A stretch of DNA of 64,000 nucleotides. It comes from Sphingomonadaceae bacterium 3R27C6. GTDB lineage: Bacteria; Pseudomonadota; Alphaproteobacteria; Sphingomonadales; Sphingomonadaceae. The translations under genes and the position numbers were made by a program. Within the stretch, counting starts at the first letter, position 1; every line of letters begins with the position of its first letter. The notes under the pieces were generated by a model. That model was not told the DNA's origin and ran no database searches. It saw only the letters and a list, made by a program, of their open reading frames with translations. The stretch spans positions 249,407 through 313,406 of the forward strand of contig SCNS01000003.1 of the NCBI GenBank assembly GCA_005503215.1, written 5' to 3'. Shown one piece after another: positions 43,413-53,531 of the stretch.

Positions 43413-44162
43413 ATGCCCGCGACTCCCGCCTGGCCGCCCGCCAGCACACCCCGCCTGTTTGTCGATTTGCCGTTGGGGCCCGATGCCGCCCCCATGATCG
43501 ACGGCCCCGCCGCGCATTATCTGCTCAACGTGATGCGGATGAAGGCGGGCGACCCGATCCTGCTGTTCGATAATATCAGCGGCGAATGGCTCGCGGTGGT
43601 CGCCGACGCCGCGAAACGCTCGCTGACGCTGCGCATCGAGCGGCAGGTCCGCGCGATCGAACAGGTTCCCGATCTCTGGCTGTGCTTCGCGCCGGTCAAG
43701 AAGGCGCGGCTCGATTGGATCATCGAAAAGGCGACCGAGCTCGGCGTCAGCCGCCTGCAGCCGGTCATCACCGAACGCACGATCGTCGAACGCGTCAAAA
43801 GCGAACGGCTCGAAGCGCAGATCGTCGAAGCGTGCGAGCAATGCGGGCGCACCGCGCTCCCGACGCTCGCCGAACCCGTCAAACTGCCCCAGCTCTTGAA
43901 GGACTGGCCGACCGGGCGCGCTCTGCTGTTCGCCGACGAAGCCGGCGGCGCGCCGCTCGCCAGCATCGACGCCCCGGCGCCAGCGGCGATCCTCACCGGC
44001 CCCGAAGGCGGCTTTACTGCGCGCGAGCGGGAGCTTCTGACCGGCCATCGCGCCGTCCGCCGCATCACGCTCGGCCCCCGCATCCTGCGCGCCGAAACCG
44101 CGGCGATCGCCGCCGTCGGCATCTGGATGGCGCAAAATGGCGATTGGTCGGCGGGCGCCTGA
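43413..44162 (+). CDS. rsmE: 16S rRNA m3U1498 methyltransferase
   Basis: The 249-residue SPOUT methyltransferase modifies U1498 of 16S rRNA. Conserved parts are AHYLLNVMRMKAGDPILLFD near the start, KKARLDWIIEKATELGVSRL, and the C-terminal knot ILTGPEGGFTARERELLTGH with ITLGPRILRAETAAIAA. The spacer 43288-43412 before it holds no gene. Confidence 0.95.
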   Translation: MPATPAWPPASTPRLFVDLPLGPDAAPMIDGPAAHYLLNVMRMKAGDPILLFDNISGEWLAVVADAAKRSLTLRIERQVRAIEQVPDLWLCFAPVKKARLDWIIEKATELGVSRLQPVITERTIVERVKSERLEAQIVEACEQCGRTALPTLAEPVKLPQLLKDWPTGRALLFADEAGGAPLASIDAPAPAAILTGPEGGFTARERELLTGHRAVRRITLGPRILRAETAAIAAVGIWMAQNGDWSAGA

Positions 44163-44252
44163 GCCCCCCAATCTGTCCCGTTGCCGCACAGAAACGCAAC
44201 CATGTCGCCGATTTTAACCGGATATTAGCTATGCGGCGCCCATAGCGGCGCC

Positions 44253-46235
44253 ATGCAACGGCGGGACCAGAGCCGATACCGCTGGCGTGGGGGCCAGTGT
44301 TTGCAGTCTGTGCGAGTATGTCTCATGCTCGTTTGGCTGGCGTTGACGCTTGCCAGCAATCCCGCCGCCGCACAGACGACCACCAGCTACAGCAACGCGA
44401 CAACCGGCACGATCAGCGAAACCGCGACCACGTGCGCCAGTCCGATGGTGCGAAATTTCACCGTCGCCGCGAACGCACAGGTCACCGATGTGAATATCGG
44501 CGTCCAGTTCACGCACAGCTATCGCGGCGATGTCCGCGCGACGCTGGTTTCGCCATCCGGCACTATCGTCAATCTGATCACCAATGTCGGCACCTCGGCG
44601 GACAATCTGAACGTCATGTTCGACGACAGCGCGGCCGCGAGCATCTCGACCCATACGAGCAACGACAACACGGCCGCAGCGCCGCCCTATCAGCGCAGCT
44701 TCCGTCCCGAGGGCTCGCTCGCGAGCTTCAATGGACAGGGCGCCGCCGGAACCTGGCAACTCACGATCTGCGACTCGCTCAATGGCGACAGCGGCAACTT
44801 CACCCGCACCGACCTGACGCTCACGACGGTGCCGATCGCGCCGTCCGCCGACCTGTCGCTGACCAAGTCGGTGAGCAACGCATCGCCTGCGTCGGGCGCC
44901 AGCATCAACTATATATTGAACGTGACCAACGCGAGCGGCTCGGCGCTGACCGCAACCGGTGTGACGGTGCAGGACATACTGCCCGCAGGATTCGCCTTCA
45001 CCGGCGCGTCGGGTTTCGGCGGTTACAACAGCACGAGCGGGGTATGGACGGTCGGCAGCATCCCGCCCGGAACGACGCGGACGCTGACGATCACCGGCAC
45101 CGTCACCGCCACCGCGGGCGCGAGCGTGACCAATATCGCCGAGGTCAGCGCGTCATCGGCCTTCGACTTCGATTCGACCCCCGGCAACGGGGCGGCGGGC
45201 GAGGATGACTATGATGCAGCCAGCTTCACCGTATCGGGCACGCGCACCGCGGGAACACCGCCGACGCTCGTCTGCCCCGTCGGCACAACGATGCACGACT
45301 GGGACGGCGTCACCTGGACCGCGGGCACGACCAGCGGCAGCTATGCCTTGACCGCGATCGGCACGATGAATTTCAATATCGGCATCAGCGGCGGCGCGTT
45401 CCTGAACAATGCGACCTATGGCGGGCAATCGCCCACGCGCCAGAATGTCGTGAGCGGCGGCCTCGCGCCGGCTCAATTTTCGATCTTCGAGATCGCGGAT
45501 TTCACCAGCCAGGCCGGCGCCATCACGTCGACGATCACGCTGCCAACCGCGGTTCCCGGCGTGCAATTTCGCGTGTTCGATATCGATTACGCGGCGGGGC
45601 AGTTCGCCGACCGTTTGACCGTGACGGGCAGCTTCAACGGATCGCCGGTGACGCCGACCCTGACCAACGGGGTCAGCAATTATGTCATCGGCAACAGCGC
45701 CTATGGCGACGCCACCTCGGCCGACGCCAGCGCGAACGGCAACGTCGTCGTCACCTTTGCCGCGCCGGTCGACACGATCACGATCACCTATGGCAGCCAC
45801 GGCCTCGCCCCGGCCGACCCCGGACAACAGGGCGCCGCGATCCACGACATCACCTTCTGCCGCCCGACCGCGAACCTGACGATCGCCAAGACCAGCAGCG
45901 TCGTCAGCGACTCCGTGAACGGGGCCACCGATCCAAAGGCGATCCCCGGCGCAACGATGCGCTATTGCATCCTCGTCACCAACAACGGCAGCGGCACCGC
46001 GACGGGCATCGCCATCGCCGATCCGCTGCCCGCGAATACAACCTTCGCTCCCGGTTCGCTGCGCAGCGGCACAAGCTGCGCGGGTGCGACAACGGTCGAG
46101 GACGACAATGCGAGCGGTGCCGACGAAAGCGATCCGTTCGGGGCATCAATCGGCGGCAATATTGTCGCCGCGACCACGCCGGCGCTCGCTCCCGGCAACG
46201 CCTTGGCCATCGCCTTCGACGTGACGGTCAATTGA
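44253..46235 (+). CDS. Secreted protein with P-domain-like and DUF11 repeats
   Basis: The 660-residue protein has a signal peptide (VWLALTLASNPAAAQ, cleavage near residue 41). Next comes a proprotein-convertase P-domain-like beta-sandwich (about 60-195: NIGVQFTHSYRGDVRATLVS and AAGTWQLTICDSLNGDSG) and a DUF11 repeat (about 200-300, VQDILPAGFAFTGASG). A beta-rich domain of unknown type (about 325-545) and a second DUF11 repeat (about 553-660) follow. It stops soon after the last repeat starts its final strands, so the C-terminus may be shortened. It is probably extracellular or surface-bound; no enzyme motif is visible. Confidence 0.7.
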   Translation: MQRRDQSRYRWRGGQCLQSVRVCLMLVWLALTLASNPAAAQTTTSYSNATTGTISETATTCASPMVRNFTVAANAQVTDVNIGVQFTHSYRGDVRATLVSPSGTIVNLITNVGTSADNLNVMFDDSAAASISTHTSNDNTAAAPPYQRSFRPEGSLASFNGQGAAGTWQLTICDSLNGDSGNFTRTDLTLTTVPIAPSADLSLTKSVSNASPASGASINYILNVTNASGSALTATGVTVQDILPAGFAFTGASGFGGYNSTSGVWTVGSIPPGTTRTLTITGTVTATAGASVTNIAEVSASSAFDFDSTPGNGAAGEDDYDAASFTVSGTRTAGTPPTLVCPVGTTMHDWDGVTWTAGTTSGSYALTAIGTMNFNIGISGGAFLNNATYGGQSPTRQNVVSGGLAPAQFSIFEIADFTSQAGAITSTITLPTAVPGVQFRVFDIDYAAGQFADRLTVTGSFNGSPVTPTLTNGVSNYVIGNSAYGDATSADASANGNVVVTFAAPVDTITITYGSHGLAPADPGQQGAAIHDITFCRPTANLTIAKTSSVVSDSVNGATDPKAIPGATMRYCILVTNNGSGTATGIAIADPLPANTTFAPGSLRSGTSCAGATTVEDDNASGADESDPFGASIGGNIVAATTPALAPGNALAIAFDVTVN

Positions 46236-46342
46236 TCGGCATGACGCCGGAACCGCGCTTCACGATCCACCTTCGCGCCGGGGTGAAATAGCGGGCGGCA
46301 ACAGCCGATTGCATTCTGTACCGAACCGTATAATGGCGCGAT

Positions 46343-47716
46343 ATGAGCACGCGCACCGCCTCGGACAGCAACGATCCCATCGTCGAAAGCCGCGACCAGC
46401 TCGCGGTCCCCATGATCAAGGGCGAAAAGCCCAAGGACCGCTGGCGCATCGGCACCGAGCACGAGAAATTCGTCTATCGCACCGCCGACCACCGCGCGCC
46501 GTCCTACGATGAGCCCGGCGGCATCCACGACCTGTTGATGGCGCTCACGCGCTTCGGCTGGGAGCCGGTGATCGAGGGCGGCAAGGTGATTGCGCTCGCC
46601 GGCAGCGACGGCACCGTCAGCCTCGAACCCGCGGGCCAGCTCGAACTGTCGGGCGCACCGCTCGAAAATCTTCACCAGACCTGCGCCGAAACCGGCCGCC
46701 ACCTGAAACAGGTCAAGGAAGTCGGCGCCGAACTCGGCCTCGGTTTCCTCGGCCTCGGCATGTGGCCCGACAAGACGCGCGCCGAACTGCCGATTATGCC
46801 CAAGGGACGCTATAAGATCATGCTCGACCATATGCCGCGCGTCGGCAGCATGGGGCTCGACATGATGCTGCGCACCTGCACCGTCCAGACCAACCTCGAT
46901 TATTCGAGCGAGGCCGACATGGTGCAGAAATTTCGCGTTTCGCTGGCGCTCCAGCCGCTCGCGACCGCGCTCTTCGCCTCCTCGCCCTTCACCGAGGGCA
47001 AACCCAACGGCTTCATGTCGTACCGCAGCCATATCTGGACCGACACCGACCCCGCGCGCACCGGCATGCTGCCCTTCGTGTTCGAAGACGGCTTCGGCTA
47101 CGAACGTTATGTCGACTATATGCTCGACGTGCCGATGTATTTCGTCTTCCGCGACGGCAAATATATCGACGCCGCGGGGCAGAGCTTCCGCGACTTTCTG
47201 AAGGGCGAGCTGCCCGCATTGCCCGGCGAAAAGCCGCGCCTTTCCGACTGGAACGACCATCTCTCGACCGCCTTCCCCGAAGTGCGGCTCAAGAGCTTTC
47301 TCGAAATGCGCGGCGCCGACGGCGGCCCGTGGAACCGCATCTGCGCGCTTCCCGCCTTGTGGGTCGGCCTGCTCTACGACCAGGGCGCGCTCGACGCCGC
47401 ATGGGATCTCGTCAAGGGCTGGAGCATCGAGGAACAGCAGACGCTCCGCGACGCCGTCCCGCGCGAAGGCCTTTGCGCCCCGGCGCCCGGCGGCGGCACC
47501 GTCGGCGAACTCGCGCACCGCGTCCTCGACATCGCCGCCGCGGGGCTCGCCGCACGCGGTGAGGTCAATTCGATGGGCGATAACGAGGTCGGCTTCCTCG
47601 AACCGCTGCGCCGCATCGCCAAGGCCGGCAAATCCCCGGCGCACGACCTGCTCGACCGCTACGAAGGCCCATGGGGCGGCGATCTATCGAAGATCTACGA
47701 AGAACTGAGCTTCTAA
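46343..47716 (+). CDS. gshA: Glutamate-cysteine ligase (alphaproteobacterial/plant type)
   Basis: GshA joins Glu and Cys as the first step of glutathione synthesis. The 457-residue protein contains RIGTEHEKFVY near residue 33, SLEPAGQLELSGAP, GLDMMLRTCTVQTNLDYSSE and FLEMRGADGGPWNRICALPA, the conserved blocks of the GCS2/plant-like class. It is followed at once by a palindromic intergenic repeat. Confidence 0.95.
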   Translation: MSTRTASDSNDPIVESRDQLAVPMIKGEKPKDRWRIGTEHEKFVYRTADHRAPSYDEPGGIHDLLMALTRFGWEPVIEGGKVIALAGSDGTVSLEPAGQLELSGAPLENLHQTCAETGRHLKQVKEVGAELGLGFLGLGMWPDKTRAELPIMPKGRYKIMLDHMPRVGSMGLDMMLRTCTVQTNLDYSSEADMVQKFRVSLALQPLATALFASSPFTEGKPNGFMSYRSHIWTDTDPARTGMLPFVFEDGFGYERYVDYMLDVPMYFVFRDGKYIDAAGQSFRDFLKGELPALPGEKPRLSDWNDHLSTAFPEVRLKSFLEMRGADGGPWNRICALPALWVGLLYDQGALDAAWDLVKGWSIEEQQTLRDAVPREGLCAPAPGGGTVGELAHRVLDIAAAGLAARGEVNSMGDNEVGFLEPLRRIAKAGKSPAHDLLDRYEGPWGGDLSKIYEELSF

Positions 47717-47726
47717 AACTCACCTC

Positions 47727-47825
47727 GTCATTCCCGCGAAAGCGGGAACCCAGCCCAACTACAAACCGGCGCGGCAGCGCTGTACCGCGCCATCGCCACT
47801 GGGTTCCCGCTTGCGCGGGAATGAC
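47727..47825. repeat. REP-like palindromic intergenic element
   Basis: Two ends form a large inverted repeat: GTCATTCCCGCG...CGGGAACCCAG (47727-47753) and CTGGGTTCCCGC...CGCGGGAATGAC (47799-47825), each end also being a small hairpin itself. The 45-bp centre is unrelated. This GTCATTCCCGCG motif is widespread as an intergenic repeat in proteobacterial genomes; here it lies between gshA and the TonB receptor gene. Confidence 0.8.
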
Positions 47826-47991
47826 GAAGGAAGGAATGACGCACGCCCGCAAAAGTGCAGCAATTGCGCAACACTGCTGACATGAAAGTCAGCGGCGCAC
47901 GCTTCCGCGATTGATTGCGCGCGTGCGGAAAGCCAAAGAGCCTTTGGTTTTTCCACTCTCCCATCATCAACTCTGTTTCAGGAAGCTCGCC

Positions 47992-50253
47992 ATGCGCCAC
48001 TTTCCTTCCACTATTGCTATAAGCATCGCTCTCGCCACTTCGGCCTGGGCCGCCCCCGCCGCCGCGCAGGACACCGCTCCCGTCGCCGAAGACTCCGGCC
48101 TCGGCGACATCGTCGTTACCGCGCAGCGCCGCGAGGAAAGCCTTCAGGACGTGCCGGTGGCCGTCTCGGTGCTGTCGGGCAATACGCTCGACGCGATCAC
48201 CTCGACCGGTTCGGACGTGCGAGTGCTCGCGGGCCGCGTCCCCAGCCTCAACATCGAAAGCTCGTTCGGCCGCACCTTCCCGCGCTTCTACATCCGCGGG
48301 CTCGGCAACACCGATTTCGACCTCAACGCGTCGCAGCCGGTCAGCCTCGTCTATGACGACGTCGTACTCGAAAACCCGATCCTCAAGGGTTTCCCGATCT
48401 TCGATCTCGACCGCGTCGAAGTGCTGCGCGGCCCGCAGGGCACCTTGTTCGGCCGCAACACCCCCGCGGGCATCGTCAAGTTCGACACCGTCAAGCCCGG
48501 CAAGACCGGCGGCTACGCGCGCGCCAGCTATGGCCGCTACGGCACCACGCAGGTCGAGGTCGCGGCGGGCGCCGCCGATGACAATGGCTTCTCCGTCCGC
48601 CTGTCGACCTTGTACCAGCACCGCGACAATTGGGTCGACAACATCGCGACGACGAAAAAGAACGATCTCGGCGGCTATGACGACATCGCCGCGCGCCTCC
48701 AGCTCCAATATGAAAACGGCCCCTTCACCGGCCGCGTGACCGGGCAGGTCCGCATCTATGACGGCTCGGCCATCATCTTCCGCGCCAACACGCAGCTTCC
48801 GGGCAGCAACAAGCTCGTCGGCCTCGGCGGCGCGGGCACCGAATTCAAGCGCGACGAGGTGTATCAGGACGGGCTCAATTTCCAGAAGCTCAACACTTAT
48901 AACGCCGGGCTGAACCTCGAATATGATTTCGGCGCGGTGACCGCTTATTCGATCACCTCTTACTGGAATGGCAATTTCCGCAGCCGCGGCGACATCGACG
49001 GCGCCTTCGGCAACCGGTTCACGCCGGTCAGCGGACCGGGCCTCATTCCCTTCTCGGCGCAGAGCCAGGACAATGTCCCCAGCCTCGACCAGTTCACGCA
49101 GGAAATCCGCATCGCGTCGAACAACAGCGGCGGGCTCGGCTATCAGTTCGGCGCCTTCTATTTCGACGAAAAGCTCGACATTTCGAGCTTCGAGTTCGGC
49201 GCCCCGACCGACGCAACCCCGTCGGCGATCGCGATCCAGCGTCAGGACAGCGAAGCTTACGGCCTCTTCGGCTCGGTCAATTACGAGTTCGACAATGGCT
49301 TCAAGCTGCAGGCCGGCGCGCGCTACAACCATGACACGCGCGATTTCGTCGCGTCGCGTCCGGTCGAAACGCGCCCTGACTTTGTTGTCTTCCCGAACAC
49401 GCCGGTCCCGCCGCAGGCCGCCCGCGTCAAGGGCAAGCTGCTGACGTGGGACGCCAGCGCGACCTATGAGGCGTCGGACGCGCTCACCCTCTACGCCCGC
49501 GTCGCGCGCGGCTATCGCGCGCCGTCGGTGCAGGGCCGCCTGACCTTCTCGCGCGTCATCTCCACCGCCGATCAGGAAGAAACGATGTCGTACGAAGCGG
49601 GGATCAAGACCAACTTCCTCGACAACCGCGTCCGCTTCAACCTGACCGGCTATTATTTCGATACCAAGGATCTGCAGCTGACCGCGGTCGGCGGCACGTC
49701 GAACGTCGCGAGCCTGCTCAACGTCGATGCCAAGGGCCATGGTATCGAGGCCGAGTTGCAGGCGGCGCCCGCCAAGGGCCTGACCTTCTCGATCGGCGGC
49801 GCGTGGAACATCGCGAAGATCGACGACGCCAACGCCTTCGTCGCGGGCTGCGGCTCGGCGACGCCGTGCACCGTGCTCGACCCGGCGCGTCCGGGCAGCC
49901 CGGGCATCTTCTCGATCGACGGCAACCAGCTGCCGCAGTCGCCGAAGTTCACGCTCAACTGGACCGCGGGTTATGAAATTCCCGTCGGCGACGGCGCCAT
50001 TTATGCCTTCACCGACTGGTATTACCGCTCGAAGGTGCAGTTCTTCCTCTATCGCTCGGTCGAATTCTCGGACGACAAGCTGCTCGAGGGCGGCGTCCGC
50101 GTCGGTTACAAGACCGATCGTTTCGACATCGCGGGCTTCGTGCGCAACATCACCAACGATGAATCGCCGACCGGCGGCATCGATTTCAACAATCTGACCA
50201 GCTACGTCAACGAACCCCGCATTTACGGGATCGAGGCGGGTTTCAAATTCTAA
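47992..50253 (+). CDS. TonB-dependent outer membrane receptor
   Basis: The 753-residue receptor has a signal peptide (ISIALATSAWAAPAAAQ), a TonB box-like start (DIVVTAQRREESLQDVPVAV), a plug domain (DRVEVLRGPQGTLFGRNTPA) and a C-terminal 22-strand barrel ending EPRIYGIEAGFKF. Such receptors in sphingomonads take up iron chelates, vitamins or plant carbon compounds; there is no neighbouring enzyme to show which. ATG 47992 is used because the signal peptide begins there. It could belong to the group with an unknown ligand. Confidence 0.92.
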   Translation: MRHFPSTIAISIALATSAWAAPAAAQDTAPVAEDSGLGDIVVTAQRREESLQDVPVAVSVLSGNTLDAITSTGSDVRVLAGRVPSLNIESSFGRTFPRFYIRGLGNTDFDLNASQPVSLVYDDVVLENPILKGFPIFDLDRVEVLRGPQGTLFGRNTPAGIVKFDTVKPGKTGGYARASYGRYGTTQVEVAAGAADDNGFSVRLSTLYQHRDNWVDNIATTKKNDLGGYDDIAARLQLQYENGPFTGRVTGQVRIYDGSAIIFRANTQLPGSNKLVGLGGAGTEFKRDEVYQDGLNFQKLNTYNAGLNLEYDFGAVTAYSITSYWNGNFRSRGDIDGAFGNRFTPVSGPGLIPFSAQSQDNVPSLDQFTQEIRIASNNSGGLGYQFGAFYFDEKLDISSFEFGAPTDATPSAIAIQRQDSEAYGLFGSVNYEFDNGFKLQAGARYNHDTRDFVASRPVETRPDFVVFPNTPVPPQAARVKGKLLTWDASATYEASDALTLYARVARGYRAPSVQGRLTFSRVISTADQEETMSYEAGIKTNFLDNRVRFNLTGYYFDTKDLQLTAVGGTSNVASLLNVDAKGHGIEAELQAAPAKGLTFSIGGAWNIAKIDDANAFVAGCGSATPCTVLDPARPGSPGIFSIDGNQLPQSPKFTLNWTAGYEIPVGDGAIYAFTDWYYRSKVQFFLYRSVEFSDDKLLEGGVRVGYKTDRFDIAGFVRNITNDESPTGGIDFNNLTSYVNEPRIYGIEAGFKF

Positions 50254-50357
50254 AAGCCGTCGATCCGCGCGGGGTTTCGCTCCGCGCGGATTGGGCTTCG
50301 TTTCCAATGACTTCCATGTTATCATCGACATGCAACTCAACGATGCGGGAGTCGATG

Positions 50358-50669
50358 ATGATCCGTTTGACCGCCAGCTTGACCGCGCTTGCCCTGTTTT
50401 CCACCGCCGCGGCGGCGCAAGGCATCGATATCAATTCGGCCGCCACTATCGGCGCCAACGCCATGGGCGAACAGGTCCGGGCATTTCCCGCAGGCCGCGA
50501 CAACAGCCCCAAGGCCGTCCTCGCGCGTCTCAATCAGCTTTGCGCCAGCGATCGATCTTCGGATAAGCAACGCTGCGAAAAGGCGTGGCGTGCGATCAAT
50601 CAGGCGCATGCCGAGCTGCAAGCGCGCCGCGCCGCCGACGCCGCTGCAAGCCACGGCGTCACGAACTAG
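50358..50669 (+). CDS. Small exported protein, function unknown
   Basis: The 103-residue protein has a signal peptide (MIRLTASLTALALFSTAAAAQ) and a helical mature part with two Cys (LCASDRSSDKQRCEKAW). GGGAG at 50347-50351 supports ATG 50358, and ATG 50355 is also possible. It is probably periplasmic. I recognise no family. Confidence 0.6.
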   Translation: MIRLTASLTALALFSTAAAAQGIDINSAATIGANAMGEQVRAFPAGRDNSPKAVLARLNQLCASDRSSDKQRCEKAWRAINQAHAELQARRAADAAASHGVTN

Positions 50670-50681
50670 CGCGAACGAAAG

Positions 50682-52079
50682 CTAGGCGACCGGCCCGACG
50701 CGCTCGTCGGGCTCGAGCCGGATCAGCGGGCGCGTGCGGCCGGTCATCCGGGCGAACAGGCGCGGCACCAGCGCATGCTCCTGCGCCCAGTTCCAGTACG
50801 CCACATAGGCGGGATCGGCGAGGAGATGCTTCTCCTCGGTCTTGGCGCGCCAGTAATAGACGCCGCTGACCAGCCCGAGCAGCACGACGTTGCGCGCGCC
50901 TTCGACCCAGCCGCCCGCGGTGACGAGGAAGGGCAGCGAGCCGATCCACCAGGTCATATTCTTCGAAATATAGGCCGGATGGCGCGTGAACATGTACGGC
51001 CCATGCGTGATGATGCCGCGGTGCGTCAGGTTCGAAAAGCGGATCCCGAACGCCATCGTCGCCCAGCTATAGACCGCGGTGAGCAGCACGAGTGCGATGG
51101 CCCAGACGATCAGGAGGTTTTCGTGCCCCGCGAGCCAATAGCCCCAGTCGGAGCCGTACATCTGATAGTCGAGCGGCCCGCCGCTCATCAGGATGAAAGG
51201 CGGATAGCAGACAAGCGCCGCGACCCACGCCATGCCATAGGGGTTGGCGGTGCGGATATGCGCGTCGAGCGGTTTCAAAGTCAGGATATAGCCGACCGTC
51301 GCGATATGGACGTCGATCAAATAGAGGAAATTGATCGTCCAGATCCCGGTCTTGTACGGATTGGCCAGGATTTCGCTCAGCGGCACCGTGACCAGCGCCG
51401 AAAAATTGCCCGGCACGATCGACAGCATGAAGGCGGTGAAAAAGCCCTTCACCGCCCATGCGCGCAGATGATGGCCGATGGCCTTGCCGTCGACCGGCTG
51501 GCCGGGCGCAATCAGCCAGCGGCCGAAGGCGTAGCACCCGTCGCGCGGTTCAATCATGCGGCGGTCGAGCCACAACATATAGGGCACCGAGGCGAGCAGC
51601 AGCCACGGAGCGACGGTTTCGAGCAAATTCATCGAAAAGGCGTAATTGCCCTCCCAATAATAGCGCATCGTCGCATAGATCAGCGCGATCAGCCCCCAGG
51701 TCGCCCACATTCCGGCGAGCTTGGTCAGGCTGATGTCGAGCGTCTCGCGCCACGGACGGCGCTGCGTCCAGTCGATCCCGGTCGACGGATTGCGATGCAC
51801 CTTGTCGACGAAGATCGACCACAAAACCATCGGTCCGCCACAGGCAAGCACACTCGCGATCGCCGAATTCGGCCCGTTCATCGCCCCCCGCGTCCCCCAG
51901 TCGATACCGAGGAAGGTCGCAATGTCGGGCGCGAAGCGCGCGATAAGCAAATAACTCACCAGACCGGCGAGCCCGACGATACCCACCCCGGCGCTGACGG
52001 CCGAACGCGGCCGGACGCCCGTCGGGGCGATCGGAGCGCTTGCCGATTCGTGCGCGTCGGATGATGCAGATTTCGCCAT
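50682..52079 (-). CDS. Isoprenylcysteine carboxyl methyltransferase-like membrane protein
   Basis: The 465-residue protein has about ten membrane segments. Its last third matches the ICMT/PEMT superfamily, with GPYMFTRHPAYISKNMTWW (the RHPxYxxK-type cofactor-binding signature) and EEKHLLADPAYVAYWN. The first 250 residues form an additional membrane region. The substrate is unknown. ATG 52079 gives MAKSASSDAHES; the frame stays open upstream but without good coding character. Confidence 0.75.
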   Translation of the reverse strand: MAKSASSDAHESASAPIAPTGVRPRSAVSAGVGIVGLAGLVSYLLIARFAPDIATFLGIDWGTRGAMNGPNSAIASVLACGGPMVLWSIFVDKVHRNPSTGIDWTQRRPWRETLDISLTKLAGMWATWGLIALIYATMRYYWEGNYAFSMNLLETVAPWLLLASVPYMLWLDRRMIEPRDGCYAFGRWLIAPGQPVDGKAIGHHLRAWAVKGFFTAFMLSIVPGNFSALVTVPLSEILANPYKTGIWTINFLYLIDVHIATVGYILTLKPLDAHIRTANPYGMAWVAALVCYPPFILMSGGPLDYQMYGSDWGYWLAGHENLLIVWAIALVLLTAVYSWATMAFGIRFSNLTHRGIITHGPYMFTRHPAYISKNMTWWIGSLPFLVTAGGWVEGARNVVLLGLVSGVYYWRAKTEEKHLLADPAYVAYWNWAQEHALVPRLFARMTGRTRPLIRLEPDERVGPVA

Positions 52080-52319
52080 GATATTCACCCGCTTAGCGTT
52101 ACCCGAAAATGGTAAGCAAGCCGTCAATCGCATTTTCCGATTCGCGGGCGTTTTCCTGCCAAAATGGCGGCGTTCCGACCGTTTGACACCGTTCACCGCA
52201 CGAAAATTTCGACTCGGCCCGAGTCGCCCTCCAAAGATTCGCGCCCGTGCAACCGGCCTGATACAGCGCGCATCAATCGGGGCGGAGGGCTCCAATAAAA
52301 CACAAGATGGGGTCGCCAC

Positions 52320-53531
52320 TTGTCATCGAGAACAACGGGTCTGCGCGATTTGCGCCAGCGTTTTTCTGCGCTGTTTCAGGACCATGAAATCTTCGTCCGC
52401 ACGCACGGCCATGTCCGTTTCGTGCGCGTCAGCGCCATTTGGCAAAAGCGCGTCGCGCTGATCGCCGGCATCGTTCTGCTCGCATGGGCCGGCGCGACGC
52501 TCGCCGTGCTCGTCAACCAGCTGCTCAGCTCGGGTGAGCGCGCCGCGGTCGCGCAGCAACAGGCCGCCGCCGCCGCGTCCGAAGCGCGCATCGCCAAATA
52601 TCGCGACAATGTCGCCGAAACCGCCGCCGACCTCGAAGACCGGCAGGAACAGCTCGAGGAATGGTCCAAGGTCCATTTCGGCGTCGAGCCCGCAGCGGTG
52701 ACACCCGAACCCCACACCGGCGCCGCGGCGCCGGCCGCCGAACAGGCGCCGCAGAAAACCAGCGCGCTGATCGACCCGAACCTGCCGCCCGAAGCACAGG
52801 TCCTTGCCCGTCTCGAAGCGCGCCAGGAAGATTTCGCGACGCGTCTGCTCACCGCGGTCAACGAACGCGCGGCGAAGGCCGAAGGCGCCGTCGCCAAGCT
52901 CGGCATGAACCCTGCCGCGCTCGTCCGCAACGCCGCGGCCGGCCGCGGTGGTCCGTTCATCCCCTATCGCGGCGGCAAGGGCCGCGCGAGTTCGCTCGGC
53001 AAGTCGTTCGCCGCGCTCGAAAGCGCGCTGTTCCGCATGGAAGTGCTCGAACGCACGCTCGTTGCTCTGCCCTCGGGCAAGCCCGCGAATGTGCTGATGC
53101 TCTCGTCGAGCTACGGTTATCGCAGCGATCCCTTTACCGGCGCCGGCGCGATGCACTCGGGGCTCGATTTCCCCGGCCCGCTCGGCTCGCCGATCCTCGC
53201 CGCCGCCCCCGGCCGCGTCGTCTATGTCGGGCAGAAGTCGGGTTACGGCAATGTCGTCGAGGTCGATCACGGTCAGGGCATCCTGACCCGCTACGCCCAC
53301 TTGTCGGGCTTTACCTCGACCGTTGGCGCGCAGGTTGCCGCAGGGCAGCAGATCGCCAAAATGGGCTCGACCGGCCGTTCGACCGGAAGCCACCTGCATT
53401 TCGAAGTCCGTTTGAATGGCGTCGCGGTCAACCCGCGCCGCTTCCTGGAGGCCAAAGCCGATGTTCTCGAAGTCAAAGACGACGCCCGACAGCGAGTCGG
53501 TTCCGTCGCTGCCGTCCGTGATGCCCGCTAA
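52320..53531 (+). CDS. M23 family metallopeptidase
   Basis: The 403-residue protein has a TTG start, a short cytoplasmic tail, one membrane helix (VALIAGIVLLAWAGATLAVL, about 43-65), a periplasmic coiled coil (about 75-125) and a C-terminal LytM domain. The zinc and catalytic residues are in MHSGLDFPGPLGSPI and GSHLHFEVRLNG. It probably cuts peptidoglycan crosslinks. The bactofilin gene starts 71 bp before its end, a pairing known to shape cell walls. Confidence 0.88.
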   Translation: MSSRTTGLRDLRQRFSALFQDHEIFVRTHGHVRFVRVSAIWQKRVALIAGIVLLAWAGATLAVLVNQLLSSGERAAVAQQQAAAAASEARIAKYRDNVAETAADLEDRQEQLEEWSKVHFGVEPAAVTPEPHTGAAAPAAEQAPQKTSALIDPNLPPEAQVLARLEARQEDFATRLLTAVNERAAKAEGAVAKLGMNPAALVRNAAAGRGGPFIPYRGGKGRASSLGKSFAALESALFRMEVLERTLVALPSGKPANVLMLSSSYGYRSDPFTGAGAMHSGLDFPGPLGSPILAAAPGRVVYVGQKSGYGNVVEVDHGQGILTRYAHLSGFTSTVGAQVAAGQQIAKMGSTGRSTGSHLHFEVRLNGVAVNPRRFLEAKADVLEVKDDARQRVGSVAAVRDAR

